64,000 nt of DNA from Hydrogenophaga flava NBRC 102514 (GCF_001571145.1 NZ_BCTF01000003.1:62001-126000); one strand, 5' to 3'; shown: positions 29,078 to 37,909, numbered from the stretch's first letter. Notes: generated from the letters alone by a model not told the origin. Numbers and translations: made by a program.

Positions 29078-30082
29078 ATGCCAACCGCCCACGCCACGCC
29101 CGGCAAGGCCTGCCATTTCACGATGGACGCAACCCCTGAACGCCTCAGGGCCGAGCTGTTCCAGCAGGAGATGCGCTCCACCTTCGCCATGCACCTGGCC
29201 ATCAGCAGCCCCCCGGCCACGCCGTTGACGGCGGAGGTGCGGGGCTACTTCGGACGCAGGTTGCGCTTTGCGGCGCTGCGGTTCTCGGCCCATTCCACGG
29301 CATCCACCCGCACCCGCCACGCCAGCGAATCCCGGCTGCTGGTGTCCTGCCACCGGCAGGGGGCGGCGGTGGTGACGCAGGGCGGGCGCGAGAGCCGCGT
29401 CGAAGCCGGCGACTTCTTCCTGATCGATCCGGCCCGGCCCTTCCACATCCAGACCACCGACAGCGAGGTGCACTCGGTGTACCTGGAGCCCCAGGCGCTG
29501 CGCACGGTGCTGCCCCACTGGGACATGCTCACCGCCCGCGCCATCCGCCCCGACGTGAAGTCCGCCGCGCTGTTCACCGGGTTGATGGACCAGCTGTTCG
29601 CGATGTCGCCCGACATCGGCGAGGAGACCGCCGACAACATCGCGGAGGCCTTGCCGCACCTGCTGGCGCCGGCACTGCGCACGCTGCAGGACGAGACGGG
29701 CGCCTCCTCCTCGCGCCTGCAGGCGCTGCACCGCCAGCGCATCCTGGCCTATGTGCGCGACCACCTCTGGGACAGCCAGCTCAGCGCGCTGTCCATCGCC
29801 CAGGGTGTCGGCCTGTCGCCGCGCCATGTGTACGAACTCTTCGACGAGCAGGGCGGCCACACGCTGATGAAGTCGGTGTGGAAACAGCGCCTGGCCCTGT
29901 GCCGCCGCGACCTGATGACGCCCGCGATGCGCTCGCGCTCGATCGGCGAAATCGCCTACGCCTGGGGCTTCAGCAACGTCTCGCACTTCAGCCGCGCCTT
30001 CAAGGCCGAGTTCGGCACCGGACCGCGCGAGTTCCGCCGCGCCCAGGAGCTGGCGGCGCTGGGACCGGCGGGGCCGCACTGA
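29078..30082 (+). CDS. AraC-family transcriptional regulator
   Basis: 334 residues. The N-terminal ligand-binding cupin-like domain (AraC_binding_2 style, LLVSCHRQGAAVVTQGGRES and GDFFLIDPARPF) is followed by the two-HTH AraC domain (about 230-325) with the signature IGEIAYAWGFSNVSHFSRAFK. The start used is the ATG behind a GGAG at 29068-29071; an in-frame ATG at 29030 exists. Convergent with the monooxygenase gene, it is the likely regulator of the neighbouring catabolic genes (inference from proximity). Confidence 0.86.
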   Translation: MPTAHATPGKACHFTMDATPERLRAELFQQEMRSTFAMHLAISSPPATPLTAEVRGYFGRRLRFAALRFSAHSTASTRTRHASESRLLVSCHRQGAAVVTQGGRESRVEAGDFFLIDPARPFHIQTTDSEVHSVYLEPQALRTVLPHWDMLTARAIRPDVKSAALFTGLMDQLFAMSPDIGEETADNIAEALPHLLAPALRTLQDETGASSSRLQALHRQRILAYVRDHLWDSQLSALSIAQGVGLSPRHVYELFDEQGGHTLMKSVWKQRLALCRRDLMTPAMRSRSIGEIAYAWGFSNVSHFSRAFKAEFGTGPREFRRAQELAALGPAGPH

Positions 30083-30095
30083 ACGGGGACGTTCC

Positions 30096-31226
30096 TCAGA
30101 TCGGCTCGGCCAGGATCCGCAGCGAGCGTTCCACCAGCTCAGCCTGCGCGTGCATCGGCGCACGAGACTGCTCGCGCCGCCCGATCTCCAGCGAGTTCTC
30201 CACCACCAGGCGGCAGCGCTCGTAGCGCCGGTTCATGAAGCCGGCGAAGGCCGCCTCCACCGTGGCGTGCCGCGCCAGTTCTTCGCCCAGCACCAGGGCG
30301 TCCTCCACCGCCATGCCCGCGCCCGAGGCCAGGTGCGGCGTGGTGGGGTGGGCCGCGTCGCCGATCAGAATGGCCCGCCCCTTCTCCCAGGGCCGGGGCA
30401 GCAGAAATCCCTCCAGCGGCCGGAGCACCACATGGGACGACGGATTCAGGCCCTCGCGCACGTCCCGCAGCACGCCGCCGTAACCCGCCAGCAGGCGCTG
30501 CAGTTCGCCCGGCAACTGCTCGTCCGGCATGGAGGGGCGCTTGGGCCCCGTCTCAAGCAAGAACATGTACATCTCGTCGCGCGACACCGGTGTCAGACCC
30601 ACCTTCACCGGCCCGCCCAGAAAGAACATGCGGCGCTCCACCTCGGGCGGGCGCGGCACGGTCACGCGCCAGACGCACTGGCCGGTGTAGACCGGCCCGG
30701 GCGCCTCGGGAAACAGCAGGCGCCGGACCTTGGAGAACACGCCGTCCGCGCCCACCACCAGGTCGTAACGGTGCGATGTCCCGTCGGACATCAGGGCCGT
30801 CACGCCCTCGGCGTCCGAATGCAGCGCGTCCACCGTCAGGCCCAGGCGCACCTGCGCGCCGCTGGCCAGGGTCTTCTCGGACAGGATGCGGTGCAGCACC
30901 GGCCGCATGATCCCGCCCGAGCCCGGCACATCGCCGTCGGCCACGATGGGTGTGGGCACCACGTGCGAGGGCACGCCCTGCGCGTCGCAGACCTGGATGC
31001 CGTCGCCGGTGAAGCCTTCGCGCCGCACGGCATCCAGAATGCCCAGCGCCCCGAAAGCGCGCAGAGTGGGCCCGGTGATCGAGATGCCCGCGCCGTACAC
31101 CCGCCATTGCGGGTCCAGGTCGATGAGGTCCACTGCCATGCCGATCTTGCCGAGCGTGATGGCGGTGGACATGCCCGCGATGCCGCCGCCGACGATCAAT
31201 GCCCTGCGTGAGGAGGAGGTGCCCAT
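30096..31226 (-). CDS. FAD-dependent aromatic monooxygenase (salicylate hydroxylase-like)
   Basis: 376 residues with the group A flavoprotein hydroxylase pattern: GXGXXG as VGGGIAGMST near residue 12, the DG motif YDLVVGADGVFSKVRR, and GDAAHPTTPHLASGAGMAVEDA. It would hydroxylate an aromatic or heteroaromatic acid with NAD(P)H and O2. It diverges from the ring-cleavage genes across a 242-base gap. The start MGTSSSRR was chosen because the longer form adds unlike residues. Substrate unknown. Confidence 0.85.
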   Translation of the reverse strand: MGTSSSRRALIVGGGIAGMSTAITLGKIGMAVDLIDLDPQWRVYGAGISITGPTLRAFGALGILDAVRREGFTGDGIQVCDAQGVPSHVVPTPIVADGDVPGSGGIMRPVLHRILSEKTLASGAQVRLGLTVDALHSDAEGVTALMSDGTSHRYDLVVGADGVFSKVRRLLFPEAPGPVYTGQCVWRVTVPRPPEVERRMFFLGGPVKVGLTPVSRDEMYMFLLETGPKRPSMPDEQLPGELQRLLAGYGGVLRDVREGLNPSSHVVLRPLEGFLLPRPWEKGRAILIGDAAHPTTPHLASGAGMAVEDALVLGEELARHATVEAAFAGFMNRRYERCRLVVENSLEIGRREQSRAPMHAQAELVERSLRILAEPI

Positions 31227-31468
31227 GGTGTGCGTGAGGTGGATGCAAAAAAAAGTGGCTGCGGCCCCCCGAATGGAGGCCCTGAAGGGCATTAGGCGTG
31301 GGGCGCACGAGGGGCGTCAATGCGGCAGCGGGCCTGTCGCCGGCCGAGGCAAAACGCATCGCAGGCCCAGTCAAATGGCGCTACACGGACAGAACAACAA
31401 GGCGGCGCCCTTTTTCCTACGATCCGTCCCACACCTTCCCGCCACCGCCCTTCACCGGAGTTCCCGCC

Positions 31469-32626
31469 TTGAGCCCAGCCGCACCGGTCGCCGAGATCGC
31501 CGACCGCCCCAAGACCCTTGAAGAGTCCAAGCAGTGGATGCACCAGCGCCTGCGCGCGCGCTTCCACCCGATGAACGCGCTGGACCTGGACGACGGCCCC
31601 GGCTTCATCGACGGACTGCCTGGACTCGACGGCGCCACCTGGGGTGGCTACTGGTACGCGCTGGGCGAGCAGTGGCGCGCCGAGGCCGTGCGCGCCGAAG
31701 CCGCCGGTGACAGCGCGCGGGCGGCCGCCCTGTACCAGAAGGCCAGCGGACTGTTCTTCATGGGCCGGTTCCCCTGCCCCAACCACCCCGCCAAGGAGCG
31801 CTGCGCGGTGGCCGAGCGCGAGACCTACCTGTCCGGCAGCCGCCACTGGCGCGAACCCATCGAACGGGTGGCGATTCCCTTCGCTGGCCGCGACGGCGAG
31901 GGATCGCAGGTGGTGGTGCTGGTGCGCCGCCCGGCCGGCGCAACCCGACCGCCCGTGGTGCTGATGTGGGGCGGCGTGGACGCCTGCAAGGAGCAGATGA
32001 CCGCCGCATCCGACGCCCTGCTGGCCCAGGGCGTGGCCACAGTGGCCATGGACAACGCCGGCACCGGCGAGTCGCCCGTCAAGGGCGTGCCGGACGCCGA
32101 GCGCCAGTTCATCACCGCGCTGCAGTGGATCGCTGCGCAGGCCGATCTCGACGGTGCCCGGCCCGCTGTTCTGGGCCGCTCCTTCGGCGGCTACTGGGCC
32201 ACCAAACTGGCGCACCTGCTGCCCGACGGCCTGGCCGGCGCGGTCAACTGGGGCGGCGGCGTGCACCACATGTTCCAGCCGTCCTGGGTGCAGGCCTCGC
32301 GCTACCCGGACAGCTACCTGATGGAGCTGGTCGAAACCCGCAGCCGCATGCTGGGCGCCACCAACGACGACGAGTACGTCGCCGGCTTCGGCCGGCTCTC
32401 GCTGCTCGACCAGGGCCTGCTGGACCGACCCTGCGCACCGCTGCTGCTGGTCAACGGCAAGGAGGACAAGCAGTGCCCGGTGGCCGACATCCACCTGCTG
32501 CTCGACCACGGCTGGCCCAAGTCGGTGCGCATGTTCCCCGGCGGGCACATGGGCCTGACCCCCACCACCCTGCCGACCATCGTGGACTGGCTCGTACGCC
32601 AGCTGCGCCAGCGAGGCAACACATGA
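31469..32626 (+). CDS. Alpha/beta hydrolase of the DHPON-hydrolase/FrsA-like family
   Basis: 385 residues. A long N-terminal cap (about 1-140) precedes the hydrolase core, whose strand PPVVLMWGGVDACKEQM resembles the GG-D-x-x-KE motif of 2,6-dihydroxypseudooxynicotine hydrolase, a C-C bond hydrolase. The nucleophile elbow is LGRSFGGYW and the catalytic His is in FPGGHMGL. Translation probably begins at a TTG (31469) eight bases behind ACCGGAG; in-frame upstream codons run into a region without coding character. Overlaps the next gene as ATGA. Confidence 0.78.
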   Translation: MSPAAPVAEIADRPKTLEESKQWMHQRLRARFHPMNALDLDDGPGFIDGLPGLDGATWGGYWYALGEQWRAEAVRAEAAGDSARAAALYQKASGLFFMGRFPCPNHPAKERCAVAERETYLSGSRHWREPIERVAIPFAGRDGEGSQVVVLVRRPAGATRPPVVLMWGGVDACKEQMTAASDALLAQGVATVAMDNAGTGESPVKGVPDAERQFITALQWIAAQADLDGARPAVLGRSFGGYWATKLAHLLPDGLAGAVNWGGGVHHMFQPSWVQASRYPDSYLMELVETRSRMLGATNDDEYVAGFGRLSLLDQGLLDRPCAPLLLVNGKEDKQCPVADIHLLLDHGWPKSVRMFPGGHMGLTPTTLPTIVDWLVRQLRQRGNT

Positions 32627-32943
32627 CGCAGAGCAACTGGCGCCAGACCATGCCGTCGGCCGAGGCCTACTGGATGAACCGCGTGCTCTACGACATCCAC
32701 CACATTCACAGCGACCTGCAGCGCTACAAGGCCGACCCCGACGCCTACATGGCCCACATCCCGCTGGCCGATGGCATGAAGGCCGCCATCCGCGACAACG
32801 ACATCGGCGCCATGTACCTCGCCGGCGTCAACCCGCTGCTGCTGCGCGCGCACTGCCTGGGCCTGCAGATACCCGAGGCCACCTTCGTGGCCTCTCTGCG
32901 CGCGGCGGGCCAGGCCCTGGCCGGGGAGCCGGACCATGGCTGA
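32623..32943 (+). CDS. Extradiol ring-cleavage dioxygenase small subunit (LigA-like)
   Basis: 106 residues: YWMNRVLYDIHHIHSDLQRY followed by a helical LigA-type domain with AAIRDNDIGAMYLAGVNPLLLRAHCL. This matches the alpha subunit of protocatechuate 4,5-dioxygenase-type enzymes, which lids the active site of the LigB-type subunit encoded next (8-nt overlap). Small size and composition agree with the family. Confidence 0.82.
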   Translation: MTQSNWRQTMPSAEAYWMNRVLYDIHHIHSDLQRYKADPDAYMAHIPLADGMKAAIRDNDIGAMYLAGVNPLLLRAHCLGLQIPEATFVASLRAAGQALAGEPDHG

Positions 32944-33769
32944 GATCGTCTCGGTGCACGCCACCAGCCACACGCCGGTGATGATCAACTTCCCCGGCGC
33001 CATCCCGGACGAAGACCGCGAGCGCATCTTTGCCGGCTTTCGCCAGGTGGGCGAAGAGATCCGCCAGGCCCGCCCGGACGCGGTGGTCGTGGTCTCGGAC
33101 GACCACGTCCACAACTTCTTCCTCGACAACCTGCCGGCGGTCTGTATCGGTGCCGCCGCCAGCTGGAAGTCGCCGGTCGAGCACTGGCTCAAGATCGATC
33201 CGCACGAACTGCGGGGCGACGTGCAGCTGGGCGGCCACCTCATCACCAGCGCGCTGGAAGGCGGGTTCGACCCCGCCTTCTCGATGGAACTGACGCTGGA
33301 CCACGGCACCCTCGCGCCCCTGCACCTGGCCGGCATCGCCCGCGAGGTGGTGGTGGTGCCGGTGCTGATCAACTGCGTGCAGCCCCCGCTGCCGCCGATG
33401 CGGCGCGCGCTGCAGTGGGGCCGCCTGCTCGGCCAGGCGCTGCGCAGCTATGGCGGTTGTGAACGGGTGTCGGTGCTGGCCACCGGCGGACTCAGCCACG
33501 ACATCGCCACCCCCCGCATGGGCCTGGTGAACGAGGCCTTCGACCGCGAGTTCCTGCGCCTGCTGGCCGCGGGCGACGAGGCCCGCCTGCTGGACCACGC
33601 CACCCACCAGGTGCACGCGGCGGGCAACGGCGCAGAAGAAGTGCGCACCTGGCTGATCGCGCACGGCGTGGCCGACGGCGCCGCTTTCGACACGCTGTAC
33701 TACAAGGCCGTGCCGGCCTGGTACACCGGCATCGGATTGGGCCGCTGGCGCACCGGGGCGGTCGAGTGA
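32936..33769 (+). CDS. Extradiol ring-cleavage dioxygenase catalytic subunit (LigB type)
   Basis: 277 residues of the class III extradiol dioxygenase fold. The expected ligands are visible: His in VHATSHTPVM, DDHVHNFF (His pair), and the acid/base region with LTLDHGT and ATGGLSHD. It cleaves a catechol-type ring beside its hydroxyls using Fe(II). It pairs with the LigA-like subunit. Protocatechuate, gallate and pyridine-diol substrates are all possible; sequence reading cannot choose. Confidence 0.87.
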   Translation: MAEIVSVHATSHTPVMINFPGAIPDEDRERIFAGFRQVGEEIRQARPDAVVVVSDDHVHNFFLDNLPAVCIGAAASWKSPVEHWLKIDPHELRGDVQLGGHLITSALEGGFDPAFSMELTLDHGTLAPLHLAGIAREVVVVPVLINCVQPPLPPMRRALQWGRLLGQALRSYGGCERVSVLATGGLSHDIATPRMGLVNEAFDREFLRLLAAGDEARLLDHATHQVHAAGNGAEEVRTWLIAHGVADGAAFDTLYYKAVPAWYTGIGLGRWRTGAVE

Positions 33770-34545
33770 GCACCGCCCGCCTGTTCCACAGCGTGCACGG
33801 GCCCGACGGCGCGCCCGTGGTCGTGCTGCTGCACCCCCTGGCAACCCACAGCGCCCTCTGGCGACCGCAGCTGCCCGCGTGGTCCAGCCGTTTCCAGGTG
33901 GTCTGCGTCGATCTGCCCGGCCACGGGCGCAGCCCGGTGCTGCCCGAGGTGACCACCCTGCATGAGTACGCCGCGGAAGTCCGGCAGGTGCTGGACTCCC
34001 TGGGCGTGGACCAGGCGGCTCTCGTCGGGCTCTCGCTGGGCGGCATGGTCGCGCAGGCCTTTGCGCTGGCCTGGCCCGAACGCACCCGCGCGCTGGTGCT
34101 GGCGCACACCAGCGCCCGCACCGAACCCGCCGTCCGAGACCTCTGGGCCTCCCGCCTGCAGCAGGCCAACGACGAAGGCATGGCGGCCCAGGTGCCGTCC
34201 ATCCTGGGGCGCTGGTTCCCGCCAGCCTTCTCGGCGTCGGCACCCATGACGCTTCAATGGGTTGCGGCACAGATCGCCTCCACCCCGCTCGCCGGCTACG
34301 CCGCGGCCATCGGCGCCATCCAGCGGCTGGACCACCTGGACCGGTTGCACCGCATCACCGCCCCCACCCTGGTGGTGGCCGGCGAGCTGGACGCGGCCGC
34401 CCCGCCGTCTCTGGCCCGGCTGATGGCCGAGCGCCTGCCCGCCGCCACGCTGGCCACGTTGCCCGAGACCGGCCACATCGGCAACGTGCAATGCCCCCTG
34501 GCGTTCACGGAAACCGTGGGCGCCTTTCTCTCGCAATCGCTGTAG
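33766..34545 (+). CDS. Alpha/beta hydrolase (3-oxoadipate enol-lactonase-like)
   Basis: 259 residues: oxyanion strand VVLLHPLATHSALWRPQLP, nucleophile elbow VGLSLGGMVAQ, acid in VVAGELDAAAPPS and catalytic His in PETGHIGN. Closest in style to PcaD/enol-lactonase and meta-cleavage product hydrolases. The GTG start overlaps the dioxygenase stop, so it is coupled to ring cleavage. Confidence 0.83.
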   Translation: MSTARLFHSVHGPDGAPVVVLLHPLATHSALWRPQLPAWSSRFQVVCVDLPGHGRSPVLPEVTTLHEYAAEVRQVLDSLGVDQAALVGLSLGGMVAQAFALAWPERTRALVLAHTSARTEPAVRDLWASRLQQANDEGMAAQVPSILGRWFPPAFSASAPMTLQWVAAQIASTPLAGYAAAIGAIQRLDHLDRLHRITAPTLVVAGELDAAAPPSLARLMAERLPAATLATLPETGHIGNVQCPLAFTETVGAFLSQSL

Positions 34546-34579
34546 CCCCTGTTTCACCACAATGCCAACGGAGACCACC

Positions 34580-35593
34580 ATGACACAGCCTCACACCTTT
34601 TCCCGCCGACGCTGCCTGCAGCTGAGCGCGGCCGCACTGGCTTCGGCCAGTGGCCTGCCCTGGGCGCGGGCGCAGGGCGCCGCAGCGCCGTCGGAGCTGG
34701 CGAAGATCGTCGTCGGCCCACCGCCCGGCACCCTGGTCGACTTGTTCGCGCGACGGGTGGCCGAAGCCATCGCGCCGGGCTATGCGCGCACCGTGCTGGT
34801 CGAGAACAAGGTGGGGGCTGCCAGCCAGATCGCCGTGTCCACGGTGAAGGCCGCCGCCGCGGACGGCAACACCATCCTGATGACGCCCATGCCCATGATG
34901 GGCATCTTTCCCCACACCTACCCCAAGCTGCCCTACGACCCGGTGGCCGACTTCGTTCCGGTGTCCATGGGCGGGGTGTTCGACCTGGCGTTCGCGGTCG
35001 GCCCCATGGTGCCGGCCAGCGTCACCACCATGGCCGACTTCTTCAAGTGGTGCAAGCAGAACCCCGGCGCGGCCAATTTCGGTTCCCCCGCCGCGGGCTC
35101 CACGCCGCACTTCGCCGGCAGCATGGCCGCCCGCTCGGCCGGCGCTGAGCTCACCCACGTGCCCTTTCGCGGCACCCTGCCTGCGATCCAGGACATGGTC
35201 GGTGGCCAGATCGCTGCGGTGTGCGCGCCCCTGGGCGACTTCCTCCCCTTCGTGGCCGGTGGCAAGTGCCGCCTGCTGGCCACCACCGGCGAGAAGCGCA
35301 GCCGCTTTGCCCCCACGGTGGCCACGTTTCTGGAACAGGGCTTCAAGGAGGTCGTGCTCGACGACTGGTTCGGCTTCTTCCTCCCGGCCGGCACACCGCC
35401 TGCGCGGGTGGAGGCGCTGAACGCCGCGCTCAAGTCGGCCCTGGCCAACCCGGCGCTGATCAAGGCCATGGAGGAACGCGGCCTGGAGCTGCGGTGGACA
35501 ATCCCCGGCGACCTCGCCACCCGGCTCAAGGCCGACCTCGACAAGTGGCGCCCCATCGTCAAATCGTTCAACTTCACCGCCTCCACCACCTGA
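34580..35593 (+). CDS. Tripartite tricarboxylate transporter (Bug/TctC-type) substrate-binding protein
   Basis: 337 residues with an export signal (FSRRRCLQLSAAALASASG) and the Bug fold: PPGTLVDLFARRVAEA, VENKVGAASQIAVSTVKAA, and ANFGSPAAGSTPHFAGSM. Such periplasmic proteins bind organic acids and are greatly expanded in Burkholderiales. Within this cluster it probably binds the aromatic substrate or an intermediate. No TctA/TctB partners are nearby. Confidence 0.87.
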   Translation: MTQPHTFSRRRCLQLSAAALASASGLPWARAQGAAAPSELAKIVVGPPPGTLVDLFARRVAEAIAPGYARTVLVENKVGAASQIAVSTVKAAAADGNTILMTPMPMMGIFPHTYPKLPYDPVADFVPVSMGGVFDLAFAVGPMVPASVTTMADFFKWCKQNPGAANFGSPAAGSTPHFAGSMAARSAGAELTHVPFRGTLPAIQDMVGGQIAAVCAPLGDFLPFVAGGKCRLLATTGEKRSRFAPTVATFLEQGFKEVVLDDWFGFFLPAGTPPARVEALNAALKSALANPALIKAMEERGLELRWTIPGDLATRLKADLDKWRPIVKSFNFTASTT

Positions 35594-35596
35594 CGC

Positions 35597-36121
35597 ATGA
35601 AATCACGCCTTCCCCTGCCGGACGTTAACCGGCTGGACCCTCCGCAGCAGGCGGTGTACCAGTCCATCATGGCCACCCGCGGCAACCTCAGTGGCCCGTT
35701 CCTGGCCTGGATGCACAGCCCCGAGCTCGCCTCGCACGCCGAGAAGCTCGGCGCTTTCTGCCGCTACCAGACCGGGTTCGCGCTGGTGGAATCCGAGATG
35801 CTGATCCTGATCGTGGCGGCCCGCTTCCGCTGCATCGGTGAACAGCAGATCCACGAGCCCATCGCCGAGCAGGCGGGCCTGTCGGCCGACCAGATCGCGG
35901 CCATCCGCGAACAGCGTCCGGTGCGCCTGGCCACCGCAAGGCTGGAGATGATCCACGCCCTGGCGGAGGAGCTGCTGGAGAGCAACCGCATCGGTGACGG
36001 TCCCTATGAAGAAGGCGTGCGCGAACTGGGTGTGCGCGGCATGGTCGAGCTGGTCGGCATCGTGGGCTACTACAGCCTGGTGGCCATGACCCTGAACGCC
36101 TTCGACATGCGCATGGCGTAG
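35597..36121 (+). CDS. Carboxymuconolactone decarboxylase-family protein
   Basis: 174 residues, all-helical, of the AhpD/CMD superfamily (LVESEMLILIVAARFRCIGEQQIHEPIAEQAGL). The AhpD CxxC is absent; a single Cys is in its place followed by E-Q-Q-x-H, so a peroxidase role is unlikely and a decarboxylase or hydrolase-like role in ring breakdown is more plausible. It starts 3 nt after the Bug gene and is followed by a strong terminator, closing the operon. Confidence 0.8.
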   Translation: MKSRLPLPDVNRLDPPQQAVYQSIMATRGNLSGPFLAWMHSPELASHAEKLGAFCRYQTGFALVESEMLILIVAARFRCIGEQQIHEPIAEQAGLSADQIAAIREQRPVRLATARLEMIHALAEELLESNRIGDGPYEEGVRELGVRGMVELVGIVGYYSLVAMTLNAFDMRMA

Positions 36122-36151
36122 CGCCGCGGCGGCGTTTGGCAAGTGACCAAG

Positions 36152-36182
36152 AAGGGGCATGCGGCGGCGCATGCCCCTTTTG
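36152..36182 (+). terminator. Intrinsic terminator after the catabolic operon
   Basis: Perfect stem GGGGCATGC (36154-36162) / GCATGCCCC (36169-36177), loop GGCGGC, flanked by AA/TT pairs and followed by TTTTGT. It ends the operon 31469-36121 and insulates the narK promoter. Confidence 0.88.
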
Positions 36183-36193
36183 TCTGCGCCAAT

Positions 36194-36244
36194 CTCACCA
36201 GTCTGGTGCATCGGGTCGGGGCAGCCGCGGGCACAGAGCTTGCA
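36194..36244 (+). promoter_or_regulatory. NtrC-like site and sigma-54 promoter of narK
   Basis: CACCA-GTC-TGGTGCA within 36194-36210 matches 12 of 14 specified bases of the NtrC palindrome. At 36229-36244 GGGCACAGAGCTTGCA matches the -24/-12 consensus except for the first base, with GG (36230-36231) and GC (36242-36243) ten bases apart. The predicted start near 36255 leaves a 140-nt leader. The enhancer is only about 50 bp from the start, closer than usual. Confidence 0.72.
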
Positions 36245-36394
36245 AGACCCCACGTCGAAGGCTGACGAAGGCCTTCCCCCTCAGTGCCCGCCGCGCCAGC
36301 GGCTGCCCGGCACCACCGCTTCCGCACACGCCAGCGCCGGCGACCCGCGGATGCAGTGATTTCCTTCCCCGACTGCCCACACCAGACCACCACC

Positions 36395-37609
36395 ATGGCC
36401 GGATTCCGCTCGTTCCTCCAAAGTGGCCACACGCCCACGCTGTTCGCCGCCTTCTTCTACCTGATGTTCTCCTTCGTCATCTGGGTGATGAACGGCGCCA
36501 TGGCGCCCTTCATCAGCGAGGAGTTCAACCTCACCGCCGCACAGAAGGGCCTGCTGCTGTCCATCCCCATCGTGGCCGGCGCCATCATGCGTTTCCCCCT
36601 GGGCCTGCTGGCGCAGTACGTGGGCCGCAAGACCGCCACGCTGGTCGAGCTGAGCCTGATCACCCTGACCATGGCCTTCGGCTACTTCTTCGTGCACAGC
36701 TACGACGACCTGCTGAAGATGGCCCTGTTGCTCGGCGTGGCCGGTGCCAGCTTCGGCGTCGCCATGTCGCTGGGTGCGGGCTGGTACCCGCCCAAGTACA
36801 AAGGCCTGGCCATGGGCCTGGTCGGTGCGGGCAACGTGGGCACGGCCGTGGCCGCGCTGCTCGCACCACCGCTGGCGCAGAAGTTCGGCTGGCAGACGGT
36901 GTACGGCTTCGCCGCCCTCGCCTCCTTCGTGCCCATGCTGGTGGTGCTGTTCATGGCCAAGGAGCCGCCCGACCGCGACGAACACGCCAACCTCAAGGAC
37001 CACCTGGCCTGCCTGCTGGAAAAAGACGGCTGGGTGTTCAGCCTGATCTACGTCGTCACCTTCGGTGGCTTCATCGGCATCACCACCTTTCTGCCCACCT
37101 ACTACTACGACCAGTTCGGCGTGAGCAAGGTGCAGGCCGGCCAGCTCACCATGCTCGCCGCCTTCATGGGCGCCGCAGTGCGCGTGTTCGGCGGCTGGAT
37201 TTCGGACCACTGGGGTGGTGTCAACACCCTGACCGTGGTGCTGGTGGTGGTGGCCGTGGCGCTGGTGGGCGTGGGCCTGTCGTCCCAGTCCATCGTGCTC
37301 ACCACGCTGCTGCTCATCGTCTGCTTTGCCGCGCTGGGCGCCGGCAACGGTGCGCTGTTTCAGCTGGTGCCGCTGCGCTGGCCCACCTCCACCGCCGTGG
37401 CCGGCTCCATGATCGGCGAGATCGGCGCCCTCGGCGGCGGCCTGGTGCCCATGCTCATGGGCCAGTCCAAACAGAACACCGACAGCTTCCTCACCGGCTT
37501 CATCGTGCTGGCCGTGTTCTCGCTGCTGATGCTGGGCGTGATGAGGAAGATGCAGGTGCGGTGGACGCGGACTTGGGCGGAAAAAGGAGGGCGCGCGCGC
37601 AGCGCGTGA
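36395..37609 (+). CDS. narK: Nitrate/nitrite MFS transporter (NarK/NasA family)
   Basis: 404 residues, 12 membrane helices, with the nitrate-porter signatures GNVGTAVAALLAPPLA and GAGNGALFQLVPLRWP and the early MNGAMAPFISEEFNLT segment with its conserved Arg further on (IMRFPLGLLAQ). The NtrC/sigma-54 promoter suggests assimilatory nitrate uptake, for which nasA would be the better name. The ATG at 36395 opens the first membrane helix; the longer in-frame form adds 37 basic, non-family residues. Confidence 0.9.
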   Translation: MAGFRSFLQSGHTPTLFAAFFYLMFSFVIWVMNGAMAPFISEEFNLTAAQKGLLLSIPIVAGAIMRFPLGLLAQYVGRKTATLVELSLITLTMAFGYFFVHSYDDLLKMALLLGVAGASFGVAMSLGAGWYPPKYKGLAMGLVGAGNVGTAVAALLAPPLAQKFGWQTVYGFAALASFVPMLVVLFMAKEPPDRDEHANLKDHLACLLEKDGWVFSLIYVVTFGGFIGITTFLPTYYYDQFGVSKVQAGQLTMLAAFMGAAVRVFGGWISDHWGGVNTLTVVLVVVAVALVGVGLSSQSIVLTTLLLIVCFAALGAGNGALFQLVPLRWPTSTAVAGSMIGEIGALGGGLVPMLMGQSKQNTDSFLTGFIVLAVFSLLMLGVMRKMQVRWTRTWAEKGGRARSA

Positions 37610-37654
37610 TTGCCCCAAGGCGGTCGATCCCCAAAGGACGAACGCCTTTGCAAC

Positions 37655-37906
37655 CTACAAAACCGACTTTCTCTCTGAAAGTCGGCGCTCCCACAAGTCA
37701 CATGCCCTCCAAAAAAACCCTGCCGTTTTTCCGGCAAGGTAAATGGCGGCAACCAAACTGATTGGTGCTGCAAAAAAAACCAATCCCAAACTTGGACCAA
37801 CCAGTCGACCAATGAGCCCAAAAAGGCCAAAGTAAATACACACCGCAGCACCCGAACCCAAGAGCAATGATCCCATCACCCGAACGGTAAAAATAAACTC
37901 CTGCAT
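37655..37906 (-). CDS. Small two-helix membrane protein of unknown function
   Basis: 83 residues with two hydrophobic segments (about 9-32 and 38-60) and a charged C-terminus (DLWERRLSERK). It starts 3 nt after the 274-residue gene, so the two form a unit. The DNA is much more AT-rich than its neighbours. A terminator hairpin is built from its last codons. No family recognised. Confidence 0.65.
   Translation of the reverse strand: MQEFIFTVRVMGSLLLGSGAAVCIYFGLFGLIGRLVGPSLGLVFFAAPISLVAAIYLAGKTAGFFWRACDLWERRLSERKSVL
37656..37685 (-). terminator. Terminator overlapping the stop codon of the small membrane protein
   Basis: On the minus strand CCGACTTTC-AGAGA-GAAAGTCGG (37685 down to 37663) is followed by TTTTGTAG; the stop codon TAG (37657-37655) follows directly on the U-tract. 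A nine-bp perfect stem makes this a good intrinsic terminator for the two-gene cassette. Confidence 0.75.
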
Positions 37907-37909
37907 AAC

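Noticed and set aside
36256..36394. ANTAR-type leader before narK (CGCC-AGCGCC-GGCG hairpin at 36329-36342 with an A1/G4 hexaloop)
   Set aside because: Only one convincing hexaloop and no terminator with a U-tract follows, so the match is probably chance in GC-rich DNA.
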